Assembly (NCBI RefSeq): GCF_019649055.1
Contig: NW_026570314.1
Span: 520,783-584,782, forward strand
DNA: 64,000 nucleotides
Source: Paramacrobiotus metropolitanus
Lineage: Eukaryota > Tardigrada > Eutardigrada > Parachela > Macrobiotidae
Reading direction: 5' to 3'
The position numbers and the translations under genes are program-made. Each line of letters begins with the position of its first letter. Position 1 is the first letter of the stretch. Of the stretch, positions 35,295 through 48,145 are shown piece by piece. The notes beneath the pieces were generated by a model, which was given only the letters and a program-made list of their open reading frames with translations, was not told the DNA's origin and did no database searches.

Positions 35295-36521
35295 ATGGAG
35301 TACCCAATTCCTGCAGCCACGTCCTACAGGGATTCTAAGGGCTTGCTGGTGACCTTTCAGTATTGCATCATTGCGGAGAAAATTGCCAGCGAAACACTCG
35401 CGGTCTGCCGTTGGTACTCTGAAAATACAAAAATGTACACGGCAAAATTTACTGTGGAGAAGCAAGGAGATTATCCGGAAATCCCGGCATCCAAGTGGGC
35501 ACTGATACTGATGGTTAGCCAGGAGCAGGGCATTCACACGGCTTGGCTGGAGTGCCAAAATGCTTACGATGAACCCTACGGCCCCTCTGGTGAGGTCACA
35601 TCAGGTAACAGCCTCAAAATTTTGCCCCAAAATTGTGAGACTGCCGGCAGGATGGTCTCAGGTTGTTGTTGTTTGAAGTTATAAAGGAGATCTTATATCT
35701 TGTCAAGCAGCAACATCTATTCGAGTTCTGGGTACGCTTTTTGCGTAGAATAATTTTATTGTGCTGTTGCTTATGCTGTAGCAGTTGTAAAGTTACTAAT
35801 GATAACAATGTAGGTAGAGTTTTGGGTGTCCACATTCTGTCAAACACAAGATATTTTTGCGTGGCTTTTTATGAACTCTTGTTTTAAAATTTAATTTTAC
35901 TATGTTCTTACAAATTTAAACATCTCGTGCGTGCTGCGGGCTACCTGTACGTCGTCAAACTGTCCTACCGCCTCTCCCGTCCGGCCATAGAACGTCGTCT
36001 ATTGCCGCGTCCCGACAGTTTCTCCGACTGCACTTTGGTCTCCAACGACGGACGCCGATTTCCGGTGCAGCGTGTCATGATGGCGCATCAGTCGCCCGTC
36101 TTCTTGGCCATGTTCCAGGGCTCGCGCTCCGCTGAACGGGGAGCTGTACTTCGTGGATGTGAGCGGCGACATCCTGGAGGCGATGGTGACGTATGTGTAC
36201 ACTCGGGAGATTGCGGAGGGGAAGCAGCGCAAGGAACTGCAGGAGCTGTGGCGCGTGGCCGGCAAGTATAACCTCGTGGACATGAAGCAGGCCTGTGTGG
36301 ACCGTTTGTTTGACGGTTTAAAAGATCGCGACTTGTGGGGATCATATAAATTCGGTCGGGATAATGGACTGCATGAACTGAAGGAAAAAGCGGAGATTGT
36401 TTACTTCGAAAGCAAAGTTAAACCAGTTCCGCCGAAAAAGCGGTGTTTTATTCCTTTGGATATCGCGGTAAATATTGTGTTGGTCGACCCTGAAACCCTA
36501 GAAGTATTCAAGGTGGATTAA
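35295..36521 (+). CDS. BTB/POZ domain protein
   Basis: BTB/POZ proteins dimerise and often serve as cullin-3 adaptors. A first exon (35295 to about 35603, donor tcag/gtaaca) encodes an unrecognised N-terminal domain (VTFQYCIIAEK..., WALILMVSQEQ). The second part (from about 35893) holds the BTB core: DSFSDCTLVSNDGRRFPVQRVMMAHQSPVFLAMF, then ELYFVDVSGDILEAMVTYVYTREI, then KYNLVDMKQACVDRLF. A one-base slip near 36130 separates the two halves of the BTB. No AG acceptor is visible directly before 35893, so the join is uncertain or a base is missing. The arrangement resembles TD-POZ/SPOP-like proteins, but the N-terminal part is not a clear MATH domain. Confidence 0.7.
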
Positions 36522-37445
36522 GTAGCTGGGAATTGATCATCCAACCTTTTTGCTCGCCGCTGGTTACTCTGACAGCTTTGTTGAATAGTTGACAGCAGTA
36601 GTGGTATGTGTTTGGCTCTTGGGTTTAAAATGAAGTTGCTAGATGTTACGTGGAAATCACAGATACTGTGGCTGAAAATCATTAATTATTTTTACTTCTT
36701 AACTGTGTGTTGCGTATACTTTAACAACTAACAAAACCAGTTTTACAGATGCTATACGTTATTGATTATTCGTGGAGAATACAGCGAAATGTCGTTTTTA
36801 GATGGCTCGAATTCTAGGTTTTCATTCTGATTTACGGAGTACTTACTGATTAAATTTTTCCTTAACTAGCTGCGCGGTTGATAGATGAAGTGTGGGATTG
36901 GGTCAGCTCACGGTTTTAAAGTGTGTGGTCAAATCACGAAATGTGTTAATTACAACAAGGAGCGGATACATGTCAACGGATGATAATGAGGAATTTAATG
37001 TCTTCGTGCTTTTTCTTTTGTTTGGTCCATGTTCAATTATTCTGCTAATCTGGCGGCGCTAAACAATACGCACCACTTGCTGTGCAACGGAAAATTGATC
37101 AAACTGGATTTTGTTAGAACTGTTGAACAAACTGAATTTTCCAAAGTGATATGGTTATTTCCATTGCGTGTTATCAGGTACGACATAGCATTGTCGCACG
37201 ATCAGCGGGTTTTGTTATCAATAAGCGAGACACTAGTGGCGCCGTTCACGAAGACAAAGACAATCCGTCATGCAGCTACCAGCTACTGTTTTCTAAAACG
37301 ACTTACACAGTACCCAAGGATATGATATGATAACGGTTCGATTGTTCACCGTACTTAATGTTTCGATAAACGCTGCCGTGGTTGTTCACACCCTATTGTG
37401 CGTGTTCTCGGCACAACACAATAAGGTCACGCAGTCAGGGTGACC
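36522..37445. other. Intergenic stretch, no gene recognised
   Basis: AT-rich spacer with only short unsupported frames. Confidence 0.45.
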
Positions 37446-37450
37446 GTTTT

Positions 37451-37492
37451 CGTATTTAAACGTGCCCGACGTTCGGCTATCCACTTCAGTCT
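37451..37492 (+). promoter_or_regulatory. Core promoter: TATTTAA plus TCAGT initiator
   Basis: tatttaaa at about 37452 is followed roughly 35 bp later by ttcagtc, an arthropod-type initiator. Both lie upstream of the ATG at 37554. Confidence 0.5.
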
Positions 37493-37553
37493 TTGAGTGA
37501 AGACGTTTTGTAATTAGCCAGCCGTCTTGTTAAGCACTTCATACCTACTTATA

Positions 37554-38009
37554 ATGTTTCTCCTAGTCGTCTTCCTGTTAGCAGCAGGAACCACAGCTTC
37601 CGCTGTGCCAAATGGGTCATTGTTCCAGCATCCGGTTGCCAGAAAACCAGTTGCCACGTTCCACGATCTGGAAGCAGCAATGCCTGTCCAACACGGAACA
37701 GCCAGTCTTGCAGGATCACGAGACGGAAAATCATTTGTCTGTGCGAGATTGTGGAGTGAACCCAACTACACCGGGGGCTGGTATGAGTTCCTGAAAGGCG
37801 CCAATATAAATTTTGATGCTGGTGGCAGCGATGTGATGTCGTCAGCATGGGTGCAATATGGATGCTCGCTGCAACTGTTCTCCTTGAACAGTTTCCAGGG
37901 TACTAGCTGGACCTTTACATCGTCTGCACCAGACCGTGGCTACTTTACATTTCCCGGTAATGCATGGGATAACAACAGTCGTTCTGGAAAGTGCACTTGC
38001 GCGTACTGA
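37554..38009 (+). CDS. Secreted beta/gamma-crystallin-like small protein
   Basis: 151 residues from the ATG at 37554, intronless and intact. A clear signal peptide (MFLLVVFLLAAGTTASA) is followed by a propeptide-like stretch. The C-terminal 90 residues contain ARLWSEPNYTGGWYEFLKG, SDVMSSAWVQYGCSLQLFS and FQGTSW. These match the Greek-key pattern of beta/gamma-crystallin-type secreted proteins (Y/W..F.G with a conserved S), as in bacterial protease-inhibitor relatives. Four cysteines could form two disulfides. Fold assignment is from motif pattern only. A role such as inhibitor or extracellular structural protein is a guess. Confidence 0.6.
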   Translation: MFLLVVFLLAAGTTASAVPNGSLFQHPVARKPVATFHDLEAAMPVQHGTASLAGSRDGKSFVCARLWSEPNYTGGWYEFLKGANINFDAGGSDVMSSAWVQYGCSLQLFSLNSFQGTSWTFTSSAPDRGYFTFPGNAWDNNSRSGKCTCAY

Positions 38010-38279
38010 AATACCGTGCTTGCATTTAGTGGAATGTAGCTGCTCATCCTGTGAAATATTTTAATTTTCTTTAAATATTTCTCTTGACTGGATGTTTTTC
38101 TGGTTCAGTTCGCCACTGTGCACTTCTTATTTGCTGGGGCAGAGTACGCTTTTGCTCAGGGCAAATCAAATCTAATAATTAAATTTAATTTTTAAAAAAT
38201 TTAATTCGGTGTGAAAGCACTTTTTTTGTCTTGGCGCATTTCTCGGCAGAGTTTGCAAAGTGAAGTAGTTTTGGTGGCT

Positions 38280-38690
38280 CACCGGCATTTCGTCGACTAA
38301 TACTTCGTCATAGAGGCGGCAAACCGTACGGTGCGGTCAAACCGTACATAACCGCATAGGAAACGACTACGGTAAATCGGTGAGATCATTCTTTATTGTC
38401 TTAGTTGTTAGCAACTAATTTAAACATCACACACGAAAAACATTATAACACAAAGTAAATAGCATTTAAACCATCAGAACGTGGAACAGTGGACGTCACA
38501 GACAGCGCACTCCCGCGCTGTATTTAAATGCTAAGACGTTGCATCGTAAGAACCAAAAAACCGAATAGATCTAAGAAAACTAAGACAGTTTAGCATAACG
38601 GTTGGTCGACTTTGTGACGGGTCGTCATCAAGGGCGTTCGATAAGGTTTTGGTCGACAAAATGGCGGGTCACCACTTTAGGTGTACTAAG
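38280..38690. mobile_element. MITE with TTTCGTCGAC-type inverted ends
   Basis: Left end ctcaccggcatttcgtcgac and right end gtcgacaaaatggcgggtcac are imperfect inverted repeats. The same ends bound the element at about 49815-50495. About 400 bp, no coding capacity. Confidence 0.55.
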
Positions 38691-40130
38691 TTGTAGTAGG
38701 TAATTCGCCAATTGGTAAATCACTTTCCCAACAAAATATCACTTTCGATCAAAGCAGAATCATTTGCCGACAAAGCCAAAGCTTGCGATTAATACAGAGC
38801 AAGCTTGCTACCATCGGAGTTTTCCTAACGAAGCTTTTTAGTGGCAGCTTCACCTTGCGCGTTGGCGACTCTGTTCTTATGGTAACAGACTACGGGGCAC
38901 CGGAAAGTTCCAGACATTTTTCGCGTACACTACTTGTATCTTCGCATGCATGCGTGAGGGTACTCAGCGTAGCCGGTATTCTTCCCTCAAGCTGCACTTG
39001 TCGTCGTCGGGAAATCGTGGCATAACCAGCAAAAGAGTCTGTCAGCGACTGGTTCTGGATTTCATATCTGTTCACTGAGCTCATAATTTTTTGAGAAGTA
39101 CAGCATAACAGACACAAGGTTTCAGGAGTCTACAGGTAACTAGAGTAGAAATACGGTAAAATCGTGTTATCGCTTATCGAGCTGTTTACTGTGTACATAA
39201 ATCTATTTAGTACGTTTAGCAAACGGCAACGCCTTGCGTTATCATGATCTAAATAAAAAATCCTTTACATGATCTAAATAATTATGTTTATTTGGAAAAC
39301 AGTCAGTTAACATAACAGCATGTCAGCGCTGCGAAGCTCGACAGAATTGCGTCCATAATTGCGAAGACAGAAGCGCTCCATATTTTGCGCCCATTTTGCT
39401 ATCAGGCGGGTAACTTCCGGACCCAATGGTTCAGAATTTCGAACCTAGAGGGCACCAAAAGGAGTTTCGGGTGATGATCCCGAACCCCCAGTTCCGTTAT
39501 ACAGCAACTATTAGTCGTATCCTATTTAATTTACGCTAGCTCACTAACGGTTCATGAAAGCTGTTGAATACAACGATGTCGGCGCCGGTTTATATAAATG
39601 GTGTCGTTTTTGTACTGTAATGTCGAGATTAATTGGTCAAATCAAAGCCACAATACACCAATTTGAAGAAGAAAAAAATTCGTTAATTAAATGATAATTT
39701 TGATGATAACGTTGCTATATTATTATGTTTCTCATGCAGTCACGCTGAAGTACTGAGGTTTCTTTTCACCGTGATATGCTAAAAGTGATTGCTCTATTAT
39801 GAGCTCTGTGTAGTATCTAATTAAAGCACAGCTAGTTTACTTTTGTGCGAAGCATGTGGTAGTAATATACCCAAGGGGGATATTTATAGAGCCGGTGAGT
39901 ACGTGACGGCAGTGATAATTATGTCGGTACAAATATTATTGCTCATGTACTTGCTAAAACTTATAGTGCAACATTCAATCCGCAGCCTTTTGAGTGCCTA
40001 ATCTTGTTGTGGTTTCATGTAAGTAACATTTTCGACGGAAATCAGTAACGCCTGTGAAGGATTGGTACGGAATACATCGCTGTACATCGGAAGAACGTGA
40101 GAGTCTCAGAGGATCAATCTGCGAACTGCG
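38691..40130. other. Intergenic stretch
   Basis: A minus-strand frame at 38890-39090 is open but unrecognised. The rest is AT-rich. The 5' end of DXO copy B is taken at 40131. Confidence 0.4.
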
Positions 40131-43100
40131 ATGCATAAAATATGCATTAAATCCTGGGGACAATCACAATCGACACCTGGACTCAATCGCACAAACATTT
40201 CTGACACCGTCTCGGAAATCGGAAATTTTTCCAGCAACCCAGTTTTGTTTACCCATCCGCCAGTCTTACAACGTCGTGGAAACGTCGGTGAGGTCCGAGT
40301 TCGAGGACTGAATTTAGACTTGAACCATGGCTTCTTACCCGGTCTTGAAGAGCCACAGGATGCTCGGAAGAACAGACATTTGAATATTTTGTTGAACTGG
40401 CTGCGTGAGCATCCTGATGATTTCCATAACGCTGCGTAAGTAATATATTATACTGACCTGCACACAGTCTGGCGGGTTTTTATTTAAGTAAGCAAAATGG
40501 CATGGTAAATATTTGGCATATCGCATGCATCTACCCTTAGGTGTGTGCACTGTGCAGATTGCAACTGTTGCATTTGCGTGCTTTTGCATAGTTTTTACTT
40601 TTTCCCAATCAAAATGTTCTTGAGTTCTGAACCGAAAGATTTGTATACGGGTCTGAAATGCATTATCCGCGCCACGTGGAGGCATGCAGTGATGCATGAC
40701 TGCAACGTACTGTAGGCGATAAAAAACATAAAGAAAAAAAAACATAAAAGCTGGTGTGACTGTATGAGTGATATATGGACGATTTCGTACCACTCCAAAA
40801 ATTTGATGCATCATTTTTCGATACGCGTTCCCATTATTCTCGCGTATTCAACCGTTATTTGTTCGTCCTTGTATTCCGCCGGTAATCTGACGAAGAAAAC
40901 ATGGAAGAACACGGAAGAATATTGTACAAGCAGAACACGCAAGAATAGCAGTGGAATACGGGGTATACAGGGTCCATTGCAGAGAGACAATTATAACTAA
41001 TGATTACGGCGCGGATAAAACGGAATACAGGGAGAACACGAACGAATGCCGGTGAAATACGTGGAAATATTAGGAAAACGTAGCGGAAAATGATGGGTTG
41101 AATTTTGGAAGGGTACGAAACGAGCCATAGGTGGATATAGGCGATATGAGTGCGCAACAGCAGACGTTGTATCCAACAAACCTGAATGTAAACGCTTACC
41201 GGGTCAATTCTCTCAAGACTTTAATCAGAGCGTTTAGGTTAGTTTACGGGTACAGTACAGGTAAACTTTTCGTATATCGTTTTCAATTGCAGGCCGGAAA
41301 TAATTTGTTGGAGCTCCACCCTGAAGGAGGTTATGCTCACAGCGGTACATGTGAAAGCCCCAAAAGGTCAGATGAATAGCCAAGATCTGCTCTATGTACT
41401 GCAGACCCGAGTGCTGAAAAAATCGAGTGATGATAGGTGAGACGCCGTTCTGTAATCCTGTGTTAATTCAGTTACGGGATGCAGTTCTAATCACCTGAAA
41501 CGAGTGATGGACGTGATGCCGTCCATGTATTAATTACTAATCCAACCCGCGTTTATAAACACAACCCGAAATAAAATCTTCACTAGCATTGAGGGTCGTT
41601 TAATTTTGACACACATCTTGCTTGAACCAAGAATTACTTACGTAATAAATTCTACAGACTATCAAAGACAGAAGTCTGAGCGCCCTTCTGTTAAGCGGAG
41701 CTGCCGAGGCTACGTGACCGTGTTATGTGCCTTCTTCCAAGCTTTGTCGAAGGTCGAAGCTGCTGCTAGGTGCTATCTTATTTTGCTTCTCAGGTCTCAG
41801 CTGGATAATTTTAATATGTATGTACTACCCGTACGGTCGTTCGGTTACCACCTATAGTAAGTGAATGGGCGATGGTCGTTCAAAGTGACCACCGTGAACT
41901 ACAATTCCACGAACCGTTTTTCTTCCGGTTTTCTTCTTTACCGAATTCGGCATAAGGTACTCTATTCATAGTACTTGAAATTTTACAAATATCTTGAACC
42001 GTTTTTTTGCAATTGCGTCGTTAAAAAAACAGTGACGAAACACTTAAGCCACGCCACGCCACTCGAGCCACTGCACTACACAATGATTGCAGATTACTGC
42101 AGCCATGTGCGGCTTATTATTACCGGGAACGTACAGGTTACTAGGGCTTGACTCGAAAGGCACTTTAAATGCGTTCTGTTAGATACAGAGCCGGAAGTTC
42201 TGTAAAAGTGAATTTACCAATCCTGCACCACTGAATCTTACAGAGCGTTACAGAGCATCGAGACTAACTCAAAATGTGTGCCCGTATAGTTAATTCGAAT
42301 TAATTTTAAATTTATCTTTCACCATGTGTCGGTGATTTCAGATAGTCACACTTTGTTTTGCTTTTCGACACTTCTTTTTTGACACGTAGTTTCCATTTCC
42401 TATTTGAAGATTTTTAACAAATCTGCGCATTCTTTCTTCCAACCAAAGCGGGGTCTTTGTTTTCGCTCGGGTTTCTCCTGGGTGCCATCACTTTCTGTCG
42501 CATTATTGATGATAACCATTACTGCTTTTGCTCTGATAACTGGACGCGTGCTCATTCTACACTAATCTACAGTAATAGCGTATCTCAAAACATATTAACT
42601 CAAAACCCAAGGTAAACTAAACTCAATTTAAATCAAAATTCAAAGGTAAACTCAAAACTCAATTTTCTACGTACAGTTGGCACATGAAAAAATTCACAAC
42701 GAATTCTTTTGACAAATTATTATTTTGACTTGTGGTGAAAAGCGAGTTCTTTATCGTAACGGAGCAGGAGAGTTCCTTTAGATACAGAACATTTTAACTC
42801 GGCCGTCCAATCAGCGGTAGGTGATCGAAAAATTACAGAACTTCCTGCTCTGTATCTTACAGAACGCATTTAAAGTGCCTTTCAGTCTAGCTACTGTAAT
42901 TTACTTATGCATGATTTTACTTACATTTTCAGCCGCTGGCATTGGGTGGATCATTGCGGTTTGCAAGATCGACAGAGTGCTGTACATGGCACTAGACGGC
43001 TACACATATCCGGAACAATACCATGAGCGGCTGCTGTCGAGGAGGAATTGGCTGCTTTGGAGTTCAAAGAGGAGTTAATGACGTACCGGTACATACATAC

Positions 43101-46062
43101 ATTCGTATAATTTTATAATTTTATGACCTTAAGAGTATTGTCTGGCATAGCACCAAATAGGTGTAACAAGCATGCACGGAACTTTCGCTTTCCTTCACTC
43201 GGAAACACTCTTTCACTCTTTTGCATTGACCATTTTATATGAAATTCTCTAATCTCTAGCCAAATAATTTGCATACATGGGCAAGCGCGACGTTTGCACG
43301 CGCGATGTCCGTTGGGTAGGTATATAGCTGCAGTAAGATTCCAAAAGGCTTAAGCGCAAACAAACGTACCAAAGGCTCTGTACTGATAGAAATACCGGCG
43401 TCAATTAAACATCTGAAAAAAAGAAGCATCAACATACAAGGAAACTGACCACCGAATTAAAGAGAAAATTTGATCTAAACTAGCCGAGGCTGGTGTTATT
43501 CTCAGGATGGATGCCGCGTTTCCACGTTGAATTTCGATGTTGAGCCTGTGGCGCAGGTACGTACTCCATTGCACGTATCTCACCTGCTTCCTGCTATGTC
43601 ATCTTGCCCACTTTGCTGGTCAGCCGGGAGGCTCCCGGTCCGAATGATCGCATAGTCTCCACACCCACAGCACGGAACAGGTAGTCCTGGGTGATCGTCA
43701 ATACTTCGCGGTTTTTTTCCGTTCGGCCTGCGCCGCTGCTTTCAGCTTGGGTGGAGGTTGCTACGATAATTATGTGAAAGGGCCATCCGTACACACCCAT
43801 GTCACATCCCATGCATTTTAACATTTTGCACCGCTTCCACGGCACTAGAGTGACTCAGTCAGGTCGTTTGCCGTTTGGTTCGTGATATTCCCAAAGGCTT
43901 GCATTCTGTCTCAATGGTGGCTGAGGCGAAACCTCGTTTAAGCGTGACGTTTAAACTGTTATGTCTGGACTTCCGGCCCCGATTTTTCTTACAGCTCATA
44001 TGCGCTTAAGCCGAGCGTCCACCATTAATTGCAAATGCATCAGTGCGGAGTAACGATCGGTGTTTCCTAGCGTAAGCCAAAAGCAATCCTTAATGCTCTG
44101 GTAAAACCGGTCTTCCTTAAATTCTGCTAGAAAACGGGCAAAAATATGAAGACTGTTTTGAGACGAAACCAGGTTCCGACCAGCGTTTGCAAAATTGCAA
44201 TTGCATTTCAAACGACTAGGGAGTAGGGACTCTTTTTCTTTGGGAGCAACCCAATTGCATGTTGCACACACGAACGGCTTTAATGTAATTCGTATAAAAA
44301 AATTTGGCTATTTAGTGCGGCGCAAAATGCAAAACAGCGATTTTTAGTGCACGAAGATAAAAGTTTCCTGGCGTGTACAGGTGTTATTAATTTTGGTTCC
44401 ATTCCATGTTCCCGGTTTCATGTCACTTCCTTACGAGTTACGACGTCTTCCCATTATGACTTTGGGTGCAGTTGTTAGCTCTGCAAACTTTACTTGCTTA
44501 CTAGGTGCATTAGTAAATTTTGGATTTTTAATTAGCGGGAGGAAGTTTGAACAGTACATGACACATCCAGTGGAGATGGAGACAACCCTGGACAGTCCAC
44601 TGGAAAATAGGCGCCACTTCTGCTCATTTCTGGCGCGCCGCATAAACGGCATCAACGTGATATTTGGAGCAGAAATAGACTGTCAGGATCCGAATGCTTC
44701 TGGTACGCCTGCGCCCGGAAAATACGTTGAAATAAAGACGACAAAGCTACGGAACTCAAGCAGAAAATGGAAATACAAGTAACTGTCGTGGCCTTGCAAT
44801 GGTAATATTGTATTACTGTATTACTGATGGCTCGCCTTCTGCCGGTATTTGCAGCCAGTACAAGTTGTCCCGATACTGGGCCCAGGCATGTATTGCTGGA
44901 GTGAGCAAGGTTATCATTGGTCTTTGGAATCCAAAGGGACATGCGTGAAAATAGACGAGTTTGACACTGCGGAGATTCCCGATAAGGCCAAAACCAACCC
45001 GGTGAGATGTGCTCAGACTGCGATTATTGGACACATTTTGTATAGATCCATTATACTACGTTTACGTGCATGGATTACCGTACAGACATAATACACGCCG
45101 CGTGCACTACGACCAACCTGACGGTCCTGACCGCAGTCAGCAGAGGAGAAACTCTGGAGATTGGTTTTGCCTGTGGCCTACTTCCGTAGGAAACAGTCTC
45201 GCTACACATGATCTCACTACCACACAACAGGAATTAATAGCAATACGTAACTCCGCCTAGGTATACAGTACACACTACTGCTTTTCCTAAACGAAGGTCA
45301 ATCACTGCACAAACACCAACAGGATTAAGTTGATGTTACTCATTTTAATCACACTGACGCTCACTCAAACCAAGTCACACCCAAACTGCCGAAGTCTATC
45401 CGAGTAACCGACGACGAAGCGCAACTTCTGATCGGAGGCTACCGATAAGAACACGGACAGCATACGTCATCTCTGGTACAACAGGGAATACACGTACAAA
45501 CAAACACTAACTCGTACAACATAATCCCAAATATGTCAGCTTACTTTACAAACCAAGCCTCCTGTATGCCGTTTGATTCATGAAATGCTGAGTACATCCA
45601 ACTAAATGGATCGGGCTGTTAGGAAAAACAACAAGCAAAGCAGTCATGGCCAAGCTTGTAGTAAAGTAAAACAATCGCAAAGTACGGCTGTGTTTTTTTT
45701 AGCATTTGTTCGTAAACTTTCATAGTCAATCAAGTCTCATTAAAATGTTCTTTATAATCGTTTTGCAGAAAACCATGGCAACGTGGAGTGCAGAGGGATG
45801 CATAGACTTCCTGGAGCGGTTTCTGAAACGTGTAAAAGAGATCGTAATAGAGGACCATACACAGTGAGCCCATAACTACCGGTATCTGCGTTGCACCTAT
45901 AATTTAATTATTGTTATGTTGTGCGTACAATTTCACTGCAGAGGAATTTACAAGTTTCAATGGAGTGCGGATAAGAAGGACGAGATCACAGTAGACTTCC
46001 ATCCCGGTCCCTACCATGATTTTATCCAGAATGTCCTTCGTTCGCTGCGACGACCACAATGA
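40131..46062 (+). CDS. DXO/RAI1-like decapping/NAD-cap exonuclease, copy B
   Basis: Seven exons match copy A exon for exon: 40131-40435, 41293-41366, 42933-43082, 44536-44778, 44855-45001, 45769-45863 and 45942-46062 (TGA), with the same phases. Exon 1 ends with an N-terminal helix (LNWLREHPDDFHNAA). Exon 2 has IICWSSTLKEVMLT and exon 3 GIGWIIAVCKIDRVLYMA. Exon 4 has KFEQYM, FGAEIDCQDP and YVEIKTT (metal-binding and E-x-K motifs). Exon 5 has YWAQACIAGVSKVIIG, exon 6 CIDFLERFL and exon 7 YKFQWSA. One slip in exon 3 (near 43040) is the only damage. The start is the ATG at 40131; a longer N-terminus is possible. Introns 2 and 3 are swollen by repeats. Confidence 0.82.
42136..42905. mobile_element. 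MITE-like element with ~60-bp inverted repeats in intron 2 of DXO copy B
   Basis: aaaggcactttaaatgcgttctgt near 42160 and its complement near 42860 are embedded in about 60 bp of inverted identity that includes agatacagagc.ggaagttctgtaa. The right end lies about 30 bp upstream of exon 3. No transposase. Confidence 0.65.
43401..43845 (-). pseudogene. C-terminal remnant of a retroelement reverse transcriptase (tentative)
   Basis: In two frames on the minus strand: YLFRAVGVETMRSFGPGASRL, then after a slip LRHRLNIEIQRGNAASIL. This matches the F.PVAVET.G....A..L...IG...(Y)L.QRL...IQRGNAAS ending I associate with retroelement polymerases. Only about 100 residues remain, inside intron 3 of DXO copy B. 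A further frame at 43996-44271 may be an upstream piece. Confidence 0.35.
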
Positions 46063-46430
46063 TCCAACAGCAAAGCGGGAACAGGAAGGAAAACATACTT
46101 CTGTATCAATAATTGGTAATTTAATAGTTGATTTATATGCCTAATAAATTTTTTGCAGACGCTGGTTATAGTACCTACACTAAAACGCATCTTCGAGTTG
46201 CAGTGCTCGTTCATGTTATTTGAGAATTAAGATGACTACAAAGTGTGCAGTTTACGGTAGAGGCGTTAAATATACTGTAGGATCCGCTTTCATTTAACCT
46301 TTTCAAATATAATTAAGCATACTAAATCATGCGTCAATCGCGAAATATGTTCACCACTAGGAACGCGTCTTATACATTCGATGGATTCGCACTCAACGTT
46401 CCCTGAAATTTGCTTACTCTTCAGCCGAGT

Positions 46431-46604
46431 TCAGACGACTCACAATAGTTTTGTGTTGACTACGTTCTAATACAAACTAAGCCGGTATACATTCTCATAA
46501 TAATATTAGCTGCAAAGGTCAGACGACTCACAATAGTTTTGTGTTGACTACAAAAATTTAATACAAACTAAGCCGGTATACATTCTCATAATAATATTAG
46601 CTGC
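46431..46604. repeat. Direct tandem repeat, ~85 bp x2
   Basis: cagacgactcacaatagttttgtgttgactac... through ...cattctcataataatattagctgca occurs twice in a row with few changes, upstream of the LRR-like gene. Confidence 0.85.
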
Positions 46605-47018
46605 AGGTTGCGGAGTCACCAGTACACAAAAATATGAGTATATAAGAATGTAGCATTTCTCAGTACGAATACATGTTTTCCTATAATTTCGGAGCAGGCA
46701 GGGTTCTATGAAACACTGTTTTTCGCTAATCACTTCCGACAACTGCCGTGTGATTGTATCGACGGGAACGCATAATCAAGATACTGCCACAGTAAGTGTA
46801 CCGTACATGTACTTAAATGTGTTTTTTCGTGCCGGCTGCCAGAGGCTAACGCATAACCGGCGTAATACTTTTTGATGCACTCTTAAAGCGGCGTGGCTCC
46901 TGACAACAAATTGTACGAATGCATACACTGCATCTGCAAGGCAGCTATGGTTGATGGTGCGGGTTATAGTATAATTATGTTGTTGTAGCGTATGTATTTT
47001 AAAGCAGAAAAATCGTCA

Positions 47019-48145
47019 TGAACTTTCATCAACTCCTCGCTTTTGTCCTTATAGCTCTCACGAGTAGCGCCTTCATCAAGCACGGTAAGTTCATGTTTGT
47101 AATTGTCAGCTATTAAGATGGATACGCACATCTTCATATGCTACAGCTTTTCAGCAGTCAGTACAGACAAAACCACCCAATCACGGGACGCAAATGCCAC
47201 ACTGGAGACGGAATGCCCTGTCTTCCCCACCAACAGGGCTCCAGCCATGTTTTCCACCTCAGCAATTCCGGCATTTCGCAGTGATCCTCTTCCTCCGTGG
47301 AAATGCCCCGATATCCCCGGCTGCTCGATCCACTGCTCCTATATCCACGGCTTCTTTGTGCTGGAAAAGGGAGACAGCACCTACCTGAACGTGCAGTGTT
47401 TCGGCAACCGTTCCACAACAATTCCCGTATTCACCCAGCTCCTCCGCAACCACAGTGACCGCGCCTTGACGGTCATGTTAGCCGATCTCAGCCACCGCAT
47501 GGACGCTCTGCACCCGGATGTCCTGCAGCCCATCAAGCGCAACCTAATCGACCTGGAGATCAACTATTGCGGTGTCTCCGCCACCAGGCGTTTGTACGAC
47601 GCCGGGGTGTTATCCAATCTGATCAGCTTGAAATTCGCCGTGGGGCTGGATCTGCGTATCGGGGAACGGGACTTCTCCCGGCTCCCGCAGATCCGCCGGA
47701 TCGTTTTCTCGGAATTGACCATTGCGTCCATAGAACCCTACACCTTCACCAATCTGCCGCACCTTCGTACACTGAATCTGGAGGAAGATCTGGATCACGT
47801 GGAATACGAAATAGAAAGGGAGGAGTTCGCGAAGGACAAGTACGGGACGCTTCCGCAACGAGGGAAGTTAATGCAGCAGGTGTATGAACGGCGCTGCAAC
47901 TGCTCGTACGCGTGGTTGCGGAACTTGTTCAGACGGAAACCGGATCTGTGGGTGTGCGCCGAGAAGGAGAGATCGCTGTCATTGGCAACTATCTTACTCT
48001 GCTCTCCGCTGGCAGCGTTTTAGTGGTGGACTGCGCAGTGAGAAATTTCACAACTCTGGAGGAAATACGCACTGGTTGGACAGGGTTGTCCGTACCGCCC
48101 GGCGTGTTCTCTGTAAACACTTCCTGTTGGAACGTAACCTGTTGA
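47019..48145 (+). CDS. Secreted leucine-rich-repeat-like protein
   Basis: Exon 1 (47019 to about 47075) encodes a signal peptide, MNFHQLLAFVLIALTSSAF, ending at cacg/gtaagt. After a short intron (acceptor tttcag at 47155), one long exon runs to 48145. A cysteine-rich N-terminal part (CPDIPGCSIHCSYIHGFF) is followed by LRR-like strands (LIDLEINYCGVS, LISLKFAVGLDL, IRRIVFSELTIASIEPYTFTNLPHLRTLNLEED). A capping region follows (CNCSYAWLRNLF...PDLWV). A one-base slip near 47950 moves the frame to REGEIAVIGNYL...TSCWNVTC and stop. Probably an extracellular binding protein; the ligand is unknown. Confidence 0.65.
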
